Assembly (NCBI GenBank): GCA_024760905.1
Contig: CM045745.1
Coordinates: forward strand, 19,592,782-19,656,781
DNA length: 64,000 nt
Source of the DNA: Plotosus lineatus
Taxonomy: Eukaryota; Chordata; Actinopteri; Siluriformes; Plotosidae
Direction: 5' to 3'
Shown here: positions 14,201 through 27,863 of the stretch, one piece after another
How the letters are laid out: the number at the start of each line of letters is the position of its first letter
Position numbering within the stretch: position 1 is the first letter of the stretch
Translations under genes and position numbers: made by a program
The notes under the pieces: generated by a model
The model's input: the letters and a program-made list of their open reading frames with translations, nothing else
Told to the model about the DNA's origin: nothing
Database searches by the model: none

Positions 14201-16729
14201 AAAGCCGTCAGCGTGTTTCTGTCCCTGGCAAAAAAGGGTTGTGACAGGAAGGGCATCCGACGTAAAAACCTCTGCCAAATCAAACGTGCGAATCAGATGA
14301 TTTGCTGTGGCGACTCCCGAGTAAAAGGGAAAAAGCCGAAAGGAAGACAGACAGACAGCCAGATCCAGACACAGGGTTTCACGTGTCCATGGCACTCCAA
14401 GGACACCAAAGCCTGGAATGCAATAGACCAATTTGTAGCCACAATGTTTTCAAGACTGATATAAAAAGATATGGGAGCCAGATATGGGATGACCAATCAG
14501 AATTAAATATTCAAATGAGACACACAAATGCAGATTAATGTGTGTTGAAAAGAAACCTAAAACCGTGATGCCTTTTATCCTGGAGATTGTTTCCATTGTG
14601 AATTTACTGACTATTAGAAAAATAGCTGACACAATGAGGCTCCTTTCATATCTATTGTAAATAAATCTTCACTAGGATTTATGAAAATGTTTTTGTTTCA
14701 ATTATGCTCCAGCCTACCTGTGATACAAGTAAGATTAAACAGCTATGAATAAATTCATTCTTTTTATTTATGACTGGGGGGGTGTAGTAAATTTGTCAAA
14801 ACCCATTAATCCTGCTAGGGTCACAAGGGGGCTAGGGGGTTATCTCACCTGACATTGATGGGGTACAAGGCGGGGCAATTTGGAACAGCCATTAGCCGAA
14901 TATACTTGTCTCTGAACTGTGGGTGAAATATGGAGCACATACAGAAACACGTTCGAGCAAGGGAATTGAACCCAGGACCTTCGTGCTGTGAGGGGCACGT
15001 GCTGAACACCATGTCTCCCACACATGCTCATGCACACTTTTTCATGTACTGTACCAGGTTTATCCTAAATTTTGATCCTATCTCAACCGGCTGTAGGTCA
15101 AGGCAGGTACAGCCATGGCAGCTTTTCAGTCTATCGTAGGGCCAACACAAAAATACACCCTTCCCCACTCACATCTCGGGTTACAATTACAATTCGTCTA
15201 ATGTGCATGTCCTTGGACCCTGGGCGCCAAAATAGATAAATCCTGTTAATTCTGTTACGGCTGCAGTTATAGAAAATGAATCATCAACTTCTGTCCAGTC
15301 AGAATGAAGAATCCAATAGTTCTGTGGTGTAAACACAGTTCTGTAAAGTGTGTGAGCATGTGGTCAGTGACACTATGACGTCATCTACAATCTGTGTGTA
15401 AAAGTGAGAGAGAAATAAGTTTGTAATAAAGGAACTGATTGCTGTAATTTATGAATTTTGTCAGAGTGTGCAACATGATGATGTTTCTTTTATCTGAAAT
15501 AATAATGAACTGCTCCCATAATTTACATAAGCATAATGTCCAGTTTTGTGTCATTATATAGAAAAGACTGTAACCTTTCTAATGACTCCAAAAATCATTT
15601 TTGCAAGCTCCAGACACCAGGAATTACACAAGCTGCTCAATTACAAGAGAAAATTGTTGTATGCAGTGCTAACAGAACTGTGGGATGAGTCACATGGGTC
15701 ACGTGATGACGAGGCATTCAGTTATTTGATTATGCCAAATGCATAAACAGGAGAGGATTTCAAGGAGCTGCAGTCTGTAAATCTCTGTTTATTCAGTCAA
15801 CATTTCAAACTTAAGGCATTTTGAAGACTTAATAAGAAGTCTGTATGAACCAGATTGCTGTATAATTGACTTTGGATTATGTTTCTTATTAATTTTAAAG
15901 CAACACTATTGCTTCTATGATTTCTACTCATTTCATTCATCCGAGTGAAATCATTAGCTTTCACTTGCCTTGCCCTCCCCACACTTGGTGCCAGTCATGA
16001 CGAGGCCAGGATCAGGAAGATCCCCCTGTCCATCCTGAGTGCTGTACACATATGTGCCACGGCATTTCACTTCGATGCCATCTGTGCGGATGGTGGTGTC
16101 GATGGAAACAGCATTGGTGCCCTTCGGCTTTTTGGCAGCACTGTGGCATTGAATCTTCCCACATTTGGCATCACTGTGGGAAACAAGACTATGAGCGTCA
16201 GGAGCACAATGAGTTGTATTTCAGAAACAGGACTCTGACTGACTGCATTTAATTTATCTATTATGCGACCGCTGCCACTGAAACAGATGATTCTCTCCGC
16301 CAGACAGTGACTTGCAAAATTTTCCAATGAAGAATGGTTTTAAACAAAGGAAATGAAGAAAAAAATTATTCACCAACCTCCTTCATGGACTTATTTTCCT
16401 CACCTTTTCGCGCACTTGACATAATTGCCACGTGCATCCTTGCCGCAGTTTCCGAAAGCATTTCCTGCTGCATTGACGTCCTCAAAACATGCGTCATGTG
16501 CTGGCCGTGCACCTGAACAAATCAGATTCAGGTTTCTTTTAACAATTTTTCATTCTTTAACTATTTTCTTAAGAGACCAATTTATATTTTCAGTATACAG
16601 AAAATTATTCTGGACTAGGGTTGCAAGTAGTGGAAAATTTAAGTGAAATTGAGTTGTGGAAAGGAACATATGGGAATTAATCGGAGTTCTATGAAAGCTT
16701 GGGTTAATTTATACAAGCTGAAGCGTGTG

Positions 16730-16804
<75 letters not shown>

Positions 16805-16809
16805 GTGTA

Positions 16810-16869
<60 letters not shown>

Positions 16870-19800
16870 TGCTCCCCAACTTACGTTCGTACGTTTTTTC
16901 GATTTTACGTTTAAAAAAAAAAGTCAAATTTTGAGTTTAGACATACCTACGTAGTACGCTAACGTAATGATGCAATGACGTAATGACACTTCGTCCATTG
17001 TTTACAAATTACAGATTGAACGTGCCCCTCCTTCTTCCCAGTTCAGTTTTATATATAATATAATTCTCAGTATCTCAGTTATACAGCGTGTTACCCTTGT
17101 GTTAAGACGTCGTCTCTGTGATCTTTGTGTTTACACTGTTTTGCAGACTTTTGTAACCCTAAGCAAATATGGTTGGTCAGAAGCGTAAGCCTACTAGCAT
17201 GGGTGCAAGTCTCATACACAGATGAATTCATCTGCTATCTGCTCGGATCGGCGCAATCTACCATGCATACTCAGTTAAGCAAAGAGACTTATAAAATGAA
17301 TGAAAACCTGAATCCAGAAAAGAAAGAGAACTCTCCGCTCTGATGGTGATTCACATCAGTGCAGGCCGAGTACTAAATGAGTTCAACAGCGCCCTTGCTC
17401 ACTTGAAAGACCGAAAGTCCATATAACCAGCGCTTTGACTCAAGCACAGCAAGTACACTGCTTTCGGTTTTGAGCGCCTCACATATTAATGTGACTCGGC
17501 ACAGCTTCATGTAAAGTGACCATCCGTCAACCATCGGCACCATTTACAAGCAGAAAAATCACATCATAGAGAATATTAAAGGTTATATTTGATACTGTAT
17601 TTGGTATTTGTTGAGTGAATTTGATTAAAATTTATCTATTTGAAATTATTCTGCTTGAATTTAATTTATTAGAAATTAATGTTTATATTATTTGATATAT
17701 TTGACATTATTTTACAATGTTATGTTTATAATAATTGATTTAGGGGTGTTTTATGAGATGCGGTAATGGTATTTATGTATGTATAGTGCAGTATGAGCGT
17801 CATACGTCATATGTCACTGTAACAACCTACCACTTTCTACTTACGTTCGGCCATCCGGAACCAATTAAAAACATAAGTCGGGGAGCGTCTGTATATGTAG
17901 ACACTTGCCTCATAGCAATAAGACCTGAGATCGATTCCCAGGTTTTAGCGTTTGTGTGGGGTTGACTTTGCCTGTTGTTCCCATGCTTGCACGAATTTTA
18001 TTCGGGAAAAACTTATTAGCTGTTCCAAATCGACCCTTGGGTTGAGTGTGAATAGTTGTGTGTGTGTTGCCCTATGATGGTTTGGCAAGCTGTACAGGGT
18101 GGACTCTGCCCTCGCTGCGTGTTGGATAAGATGGACGCCTGCCTCTCCACGACCCTAATTAGGATTGAGTGGCTTAGAAAATTAATGAATTAATGTAAAA
18201 TTGTATTTAAAAAACAACAACAACAAGCACCTTATTCCCAGGGACAGTTTCATTAATTCAATCAGCCAGATCACAATCATTTAAATATGGCTAAAAGGAA
18301 AATAAAAACATTTCTGGTTCCAAAAACAGAGATATACAGATAACCTTACAAGCAGAAAATAAACCATAGTTTAATAATGCTCCCAAATTTTACTACAAAA
18401 GCAATTTATTATATCTGTATAAATAATGCACATTTCAATATGGCAGTAACTGTTATAGGCTGTGCACAAAAATGCAAGCATGGCCGGGTGCGTGGAGAAC
18501 ACAGATTGTGTGTGTGTGTTCTGATCTGGGGTTTGATGTCAGCCTAGAGGTTTGACTGGACTAAAGCCCAGAGACAGCTGGAGAGGAGCTCACTCACCAG
18601 CACATTCAGCCAGTGTTTGATCAGTGAGGTTAAAAAAAAGTCCCACAACTGTTCAATTAAGGGAGCAAATTAGTACAAATTGGTGCTTCTGGTGGATTTT
18701 TGGAAGAAGGCTCTGATTTAGGTATCTAATTTTATGTTTTCCGACATCATCTACAACCAAATAAAAACAGAAGAGCTGAGAGAAATGGCCCAAAAAAAAA
18801 AAGTCCAATTAAAAAGTACAAATTCAACAATGCACATGAATGGATTCTATATGACTTTAGGATTGTCAGTAAAACCACATGTGAAGCCAATACAGTGGAG
18901 CATAATTTAGGGTATCCAGTTGTGCTAAACAGCACGGTCATGGGAGCTGAGGGCAGATCAGCAAGTGGTTCGTCTCTTCTTCACCACTGTTGCATATAGT
19001 AGTTGTGTGCTTCATATTAAGTCCTTATTAGTTCATGAGGACCTTGCAGTGACCAGTTGCAGTGTGATGAGATTTGCACTCATCCTGAAGGGCCATGGTT
19101 TGTTGGAGCCGGATGGGAAGCACTCATTTTGGCTGAAGGATACCTTTTGTGGTGAAATGTGTTTCATCTATTGGGAACGAAGGCTGCTGTTGAGGGCCTG
19201 GACAGAGTGACAAAAGCTGTGGCTAGACTTAAGTCTTTTGTGTGGTGGCGTCTTCACGAAGAAAAGATGGAGTGGGTCACACGCTTGTTTCAGCTTCTCC
19301 CTTTCGGACAGAACCTGCCTTCTGATATGTAGGGTATTTTAAATCATGAAATAGTGAAGCTGTTTATTTTAAGTGACCGGAACAAGCCATGTGTGCCAGT
19401 CATCTTGATTTAACCCTTTAACACCCAGCAGAACCATATGGTTCTCTTTCAAAAAATGCTAACACAGACGCTCTCCAACTTACAAACATCTGGAGATACA
19501 AACAGGGCTGTTCAAGGTCGAAAGTGAAATGAAACTGAAGAACAAGTAGAAATAGAATGGAATAAAATCTATAGAAAGATATCATAAACATAGGTATGAA
19601 ATATGATTTAAACATTATCCTGAGGTACACTTAATACTAGGCTCCGGCAGAAGGGCATGGCTGACACTTGCTTTACACCATATGGAGGAAGAGAAGCAGA
19701 ACCATACATTTCTGAACTCCTGCCAAAACTTTCAAAGAAGAAACAAATTGACTCCAGTATTATAATGAACTGGGTAAGAGTGAAACTCTTTGTAAATCTG

Positions 19801-22287
19801 ATCAGATCCACTGTGCTGTGCTTGAGAGGAACCAGGAGTTTAAACACGGAACATAATGATATTGATAATGTACAGATGATTATGTGGAGAGAGAGAGAGA
19901 GAAAGAGAGAGATTGTATACAGTATAAACTCGTATAGGTTACTTATACAAGGTACATTCCCCTCTACATATGTTCCCCTCTAAAGAATGCCCTGTAACGA
20001 CTTACGGACGAATTCATTTAATGAATGGCCATTCGCAACCTAACTCGTTCGTAAGCTGGGGAGCATCTGTAACTACTAGACACATTCTATACTTGTGCTG
20101 ACATCGCCTGATGCAACACAGCTTGATCCCATGTGCCGCAGTCAGCTGTGAGAATAGTTTTGTTGAAAGAAATGTGTTCGGGGTGTGTCCTTAGGCCCTT
20201 TTCATCATCATGCGTTTAGAGTCCTTTCTTCCCCTACAAGGGGGTTGGACAATGAATTGTCATCATCATATCTTATCCCCTGAGGGTAGTGTAGCAATTG
20301 GTCTCTTCCGGAGAAGATTAACCGGGACGCGGGAACACTTGCTACTTGTCCCCAGAAACACGCTGACGGCTTTGCAGCCTACTCTTTTTACGAAAGTCAG
20401 CAATGGTTCCTTTACATGTCTTTCACCATAGTCAGTGAGACGCATGGCCCGCCTTTGATAACCCAGTTAGCTGCACTGGGGGGACATTGACAACCCTGTG
20501 GGGATTCGAACCCCCAACCATAGGATCAGCGATCCTGCGCCCTATTCACTAGGCCACCACTGCCCTGGACATTGAATGATTCGCACGATTTGATTTGGCA
20601 TAGGTTTTTACATCGGATGCCCTTCCTGACCCAACCCTTTTTAACAAGGGACAGAAACATGCTGATGGCTTTGCAGCCTACTCTTTTTGCGAAAGTCAGC
20701 AATGGTTCTTTTACATGTCTCTCACCATAGACAGTGAGAGACATGACCCACCTTTGATTACCCCTGTTAGCTGCACTCGGGAGACAGTAACAACCTTGTG
20801 GAGAGTGGGGACTCGAACCGCCAAGCTTAGGATCAGCGATCCAGCGCCTTATCCCACTAGACCACCACTGACCAGACCACCACTTACTTTTGATTAGGGA
20901 AAAACTAGTGATAAAATGGGTTAGGGTTAATCACGGATACAAGCGGCGGAAATGAGCTTCCTTCGCCGGGTGGCGGGGTTCTCCCTTAGAGATAAGGTGA
21001 GAAGCTCCACCATCCGGGGAGAGCTCGGAGTAGATCCGTTGCTCCTCCGCATTGAGAGGGGCTAGTTGAGGTGGCTCAGGCATCTGGTCAGAATGCCCCC
21101 CGGACGCCTCCCTGGTGTGGTGTTTCGGGCATGTCCAACCGGGAAGAGACCCCGGGGGCGACCTAGAACACGCTGGAGGGACAATGTTTCTCGGCTTGTC
21201 TGGGACCGCCTCGGTGTCCCCCCGGGCGAGTTGGAGGAAGTGGCTCGGGAGAGGGACGTCTGGACCTCTTTGCTCAGGTTGCTGCCCGACCCTGGACTAA
21301 GCGGAAGATGATGATGACGACGATGGTGATAAAAAAATTTTTAACTGTAAAAAATAATTCGGCCTTAAAAGGGTGAAGCATTATTGACTCGGGATATTTT
21401 GCAATTCAGAGGTAAAAATCTTATTGTAGTCGGCTTTTTTGTGCCCATGTAGTATATACTGAAACGACTGTCTTCATCAGGTCTGTCAGATATTGCTGAA
21501 TAATCCCCTCAAAGTTCTATTGTGGGCATTACTCAGTGACATACACCTCACCTTTGTTACCAGAACATGATTCATTCAATACTGATTCATTTGTCCTGTT
21601 CCACGCACCCAGCACATACACAGGAGTAAACTGTACACATCTGCTCTTATCCATGGCTTGATGTGAGCCTAAAGGTTTAACAGGACTGAAAATCCATCCT
21701 GCTGAGACTGTGTGCGTTCTCACCGTAGCCCCACAGCTGCAGGCACTGTTGCTCGTGAGTGAGGCACATGCCGTTATAGCAGTATGCATGGCCATACTGA
21801 CATGAGGATCCATCCAGAAGGTAAACATTGGAGGGGCAGTAAGGTGATCCACCTGTGCAGTATTCTGGGAGGTCGCATGAGCCAGCAGCACTACGGCACA
21901 TTGTACCTGCCTGTTTTAACTGAGAATGCAGAAAAAAGTGAAGTCACATGGGGATTCATATTAGCACATTTGTCTTTACTGTATATTGCATGGTCGACTG
22001 CACTGTATGAATGTTAGAGGTGACAAATTATAAAAAATTGTGCTGGGGAGAAGACATGAATGGAAAACAAGCGTGATTCAGCAGTATCCACTATACAAGG
22101 GTACATTAAAAGGATGTGGAATAGAGGAAGTGAGAGGACAATAGGGAAAGAAAGAAATAGAAATAATGTGATGACTGTTGGAGACCTTGCAGTCTTCACA
22201 GCAAACGCCGTGGGCACACTGTGCGTCCTGCTTCAGAGTGCAGTTACTGGCGTGGCAGCAGTCATTCGTACATTCCTGTAGGAGGAT

Positions 22288-22353
<66 letters not shown>

Positions 22354-22686
22354 ACCCACACGCACACGTCACTTCAGTGCTTATGCTGTTGAAGCACATC
22401 ACTATGTGACCCTGCACCCACACACTCAGTCACTTAGCATAAGTCAAGTTATTCACAGCAACTATAAGACCATACACACACACACACATATATTCATGTC
22501 ACTGGAACATCAACCGTAGGTGGAGAACTGGAGAACAGGGCAGTTTTGAATAGTTTTATAGAGTAAAAAAATAAATAAAACTGTGGTATTTAAAGATAAT
22601 GCACACCATTGTAGTGGCGACAAAGCGGAAGCTTATACACCCAGTAATTACACTGTAAGGGTCAAAACACCAAAGTACTGTATCGC

Positions 22687-22751
<65 letters not shown>

Positions 22752-25700
22752 AGAAATGATGTGCAAATTTAGCACAAGTGCCAATTTATCCACAAATACA
22801 AAGGAGCAGGTGGAGAAAGATGAAGTCTGAATAAGAATAATTAACACACCCACAACAATGCATAGCAGGACCAGCGCTGGCAAATCTGTCTCGAGCTGGA
22901 GTGTAGAACAACCAGATAAGTGTGGTGTGTTGAAAGGTTGCCTTAGGGCAGCTGAAACAATGTGAACATTCATTTTCTTCTAACGCAGTCTGCAGGTAGC
23001 TTTAAGGATCTTACTGGAAATTGTAATAAATAACTCCCCGGCACTTTTTAGCATAATGCACAGCATTGGATGGATGGATAGGGAGGTATACAGCAACCCT
23101 AATAAAAGTCCAAGTGCTAATGTATAATTAGGAATGGCTACCCAAGCCTACCTACACCAGATGGTAAACCATCCATCCATAATATGAGCCCTGACAACCT
23201 GCCAATTGCAGCTTTGCAGAAAGATGAATTTTTCTTTTCCCCTTCACATTTCTGACAATCATCATACTTCTTTTTTTTTTCGGACTTTCGTTTTGAGTAA
23301 GTGCACTTAGTTTCACCATCTGCTCCCATTATTTGAAGACAGAACCGTGATTTTCAAATAAACAAGTATTCTAATCAGAAACCGAAATGTAGATTTCATG
23401 CGCTCTCTTTATGTACGATCATTAAGTAGAAAACAAGATTCACAGCAAATCTACCAAATGCATTATTAATTTAATCACAAACACCACCATAAATACATTT
23501 ATCTATTTCTCTTTAAACTAAGATAAAATATTTAAGCCTATTTTAGAATTTTTATTCATTCATTCATTCATTTTCTGAACTGCTTAGTCCTAATTATGGT
23601 TGCAGGGAGGCTTGCTGCCAATATCAGCCGACTCTAGACAAGGGAAGAGTACATCCTAGACAGCTCGCCAGGCCATCGCAGGGCAAAAACATGCTGATTG
23701 CTGTGCAGCCTACTGTTTACGAAGGGCCCCAATAGTTCTTTTAAAATGTCTCTCACCGTGGCAGTGACAGTGGGAGGTGGATGGTCTTTGATAACCCAGT
23801 TAGCTACACTGGGGGTGGGGCAGCAGTAGTGATAACCTGTTGATAGTGAGGCTTGAACCCCTTACCTTGGAATCAGTAATCCAGCACCTTACCACCAGGC
23901 CACCATTGCCCTATTTACAGTTGGCCCTCTACTTACAAAAACCTCTGAATACGAAAAATCCAGGTTACGCAAAACATTTTCCGAAATTTTCGCCCTCTGT
24001 ACACGAAACAACCTCTTCTTACGAAAAGTGCCCAACGCGCCATTCAAAAATTCAAACAATGCGCGAGTTCCTCTCTCATTGGCTGTCTACCAACATCCCG
24101 CCAAGCTGGTCTCCCATTGGCCAGGAGGGAGCTGAACTGTACCCATACTTCCTGTACTCATACTTCCTGTTTGTCACATGCGTGAAGGAGAGTTGAACAG
24201 GACTGTTGGCTCGTGAGTTTTTTGAGAGTGATCATTGCAGCGTTATATTTCGTTATCCATCATGGACCCCAAGAAAGTGAGTCCCGGTGACACCGAAAAG
24301 AAGAAACGGGCTCCGTTATCAATCGAAGTGAAGCAGGAGATAATAAAAAAAAATACGAAAGTAGGATGTGGTTATCGAAATCACAAAGGAGTATGGCCGA
24401 AACCCCTCTACAATCAGGACGATATTGAAGCAGAAGGAGGCGTTAAAAGCGGAGATACAGTGACGGGGCGATTATTTCGGAAAAAGCAGCCGCCATATTT
24501 AAGGATCTCGTGAAGGAGGGTGTGGTGAGAGGGTTCTTCAGACCAGCAACTCCCGGACTTTAAAGCGTCGCATGGGTGGTTCAAGAGATTTAAAAAAAGG
24601 TAAATACTTTTCTTTTACTTTTAACACATATTTCATACAAAATTGGTGTACTTTTATCATTTTTAAAGGGTTTATGGAGTGGTCTTGGGAGCCTTGGAAC
24701 AAATCACGCGTTTTACATGTAAGTTGTGGGCCGTCTGTATTTATTTTTACTATGTATTTTCGTAATTTTGCATTTTAAATGTTACATTTAATCATTTACC
24801 CAGTTGCTTAATCCTATTTGGGCTACGTAGATTATGGCTGTGGAGGCGACACTTTGCAAAGATGGGCTGAACCATGAACCGCTCACTAAACCAAAGTAGG
24901 GCCAACACAACATCATTCACACTCGCACCTAGGGGCAATTAGGAACAGCCAATAAGCCTAAGGCGGTTGGGCCAGTGGTGTATTGGTTAGGGTGCTGCGC
25001 TCATGATCGAGAGGTTGTGTGTTCAAATCCCACTTAGACTCCCACTGTGCTAAGACACCTGGGCAAGGTCTTCACTACAGGTGTGCCTTTGTTCACCCAG
25101 CAGTATAAATAGGTGCCAGTAAAAATATACTGGGAAGGTCACCTGTGATGGACTAGCATTCCATCAAGGAGCAGTTAAACTCCTGGTAGCTTCATGGTAT
25201 GGAAACCGGGGATAAGCACCGGCCTCGTGAGCCACTCGGCTCGGGTGTAAAAAGCCCAACAGACTTTACCTACCTTCACCTAATAAGCCTAAGGGACATG
25301 ACTTTGGATTGTGGGAGAAAACCGAAGTACCCAGAGGAAACCTACAAATGCATAGGGAGAACAGACACAACTCCACTCAGAAACTCTTCAACCCAGGATT
25401 TGAACTCGGAACCTTCTTGCCGTGAGGTGGATGTGCTAACCACTACACCACCATGCAACCCATGTTACACTGATTATCTCATTATGAGCAGTAAAAGAGA
25501 CATTTTGACTATTTTCCAAGTGTGTGTATGTGTGTAGGTTTGACCTTCTGTATAAATTTAGAGCAGTCCTCAGAAAAATGCTGTACCTGCTTCTTTCTGT
25601 AAACAGTAGCTTTGTTTATTTATATTAAGATTAGCGTTAGATTTAGGTGGAGGCCTAGCATGAATTATCTGCATTATTAATTATATGTGGAACTTTTTAC

Positions 25701-27825
25701 TACGAGTATAATAAGACACAAACCTCAGGTTCTCCGCAGTCACACTCCTCTCCTTCTTCTACAAAGCCATTCCCGCACCTCTTTCCCCCAACAAGGTCCT
25801 TCATGTTTGGCATATTGAACAAGCACATCCCGCCTCCTTTCTGGAAGTAGTTATCCAGGTCCTTCTTGCTACAGCGGCTGAAGACTTTAGGGAATGGGTG
25901 TCTGTTGAGCAGGTAAATTGCCACAGTGAATGCAGGAGGTTGGATTAAGGAACATTGATGGAGCCAAATTATGCGAGGTCCAGTAGGCAATTTTTCCTGT
26001 GTATAGAAACAGTCAGGTTGGGCCAACATGGACTAGCCTGATGGCACTTACCCTGTAGCTGCTGCCATCACGCAGCCTCCCTGCTCAGCCGTGGCTTCCA
26101 CACAGCAACCTTCATGGTCATGGCTCATGCCGAAGTTATGACCAATTTCATGAGCCATAGTGGCAGCTGCTCCAATGGGCAACTCCGAATGATCCTGCAG
26201 GAATTACAGTACGTACTTGTGATTAGAAAGCTACTACGTTTGAAAACATGCTAAATGAGTATCAGGCCTATCTCAGGACGCAGTCAACTTTAAATGTGTG
26301 ATCTGGCAAACTTATTTCATGTGTGAATCAATTTTCTAATCAGTCAGAACATAACGGGCACTATGAGCATTACAAATTTCTACATCAATCATAAGCTATT
26401 AGCAGTCACAGGGGATGGAGCAGACACTCAGGGATGAGCAGCCACTTGGAGTATGCTGTCAATGGTGATTAGCTTTGTGGAGATTACAGCATATCCCTGT
26501 GCTATTAGAGTCCATTAGAGTTAGAAAGGCTAAGAACTGTTTAGAATTCAGGGGATGGTTCCAGCTGGGGTAGGGCTGCATATCCTGTTCAATGCTGTAT
26601 AATCAAATTTTTTTTGTTGTTGTTAAATTTTCATATAAACTACAACCAGAAAAATTTGTTAGACTTTCTGTAGTACGAAATAAAACTATTCTGTAATATT
26701 TATACAGTCTGTTTACAAAAAAACAAAAAATAAAACAAAACCAAAAACACAACAACAATCCAGTCTTGCTATTGAATGTTAGGAGTAAACCATAACCCTT
26801 TATTTCATACAGCAGTTTTCTATTTTAGGGACCTGCAATGAGATTATTTAAACATTTTGGTGAAATTCATCATCTCAGTCATTAGCCAAACCACTTCATC
26901 CTACCAGGTTTGCGAGGACGCTGGAGCCTACCTCAGCCAACACTGGGCAAAGGCAAGGTATACCCTGGACAGCTCCCCAGACCATCTCAGTGAAACACAC
27001 GTACTGCTATTTACAGGCATACTCACACATAGGGTCAATTTGGAACATCCATTTAGCCGAACTTGCATTCCAGTGGAATCCCACAAAGGCACGGGGAGAA
27101 CGGCACACAGCAATTCCTAATCTCGAGAGTCAAACTAAGGACCTTCCTGCCGTGAGGCTGATGTGCTCACCACTATACTAGCATGCCACCCATTTTGGTG
27201 AAACTGAACTGCAGTTGGTTCAATGCAATAGTGAAGGTAAGAGCATTTTTACATGGACAATGCAAGGCGTCATCACAAGATTCGGATTAACAGGTATGTG
27301 ACAAAAAAAAAAAAAGTCACACATTAATGAGGAGAATAGGAGTAAAAGGCGTACATCAAGTCAAACGGACTTCAAACATAATGATCCTCCTGGTCTTTAA
27401 CACATTTCTTTGCTTCAGTTACATTTTAAGCAGAACTGGTGCTCTCGATTGTCTGTTTTCAGCATTCATACACTTTCTTTGTTTTATTCTCCATGATATA
27501 GAACTTGTGGTATAAAAGTATTCTGTCTTATTTGATTTGAGAGGAAACTGAGCATACGATGGCTTCATCATGCCAAATGCTCATAATATATCCATTTCTG
27601 TTGAGAATACGCTCGGAGGATACGAAACAATAGCAGCATATTTGTTCTGATATAAGAATTGTGAAATGATTATTTCATTGAGTATTTATACAAATTTGTT
27701 GTGTTGATTGCTTTCTCAGTCAGTAAATGGTGCTTTCATCTGTACAAGCATACAGCAGGAACCTTTATTACAGTATATCTGGGGAAATAAAATGTTCGAA
27801 ATGGTTCAGTTTTATTTGAAAGAGG

Positions 27826-27863
<38 letters not shown>

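Noticed and set aside
13886..14431. 181-codon minus-strand open frame
   Set aside because: It runs antisense through a family-1 SINE and flanking unique DNA. Similar antisense frames occur over other copies of the same SINE (63193-63555, 50322-50591).
15963..15970. GT donor (GCAA|GTGAAA) instead of the GC donor after exon l
   Set aside because: It adds four bases and shifts the frame of exon m, destroying the conserved cysteine pattern.
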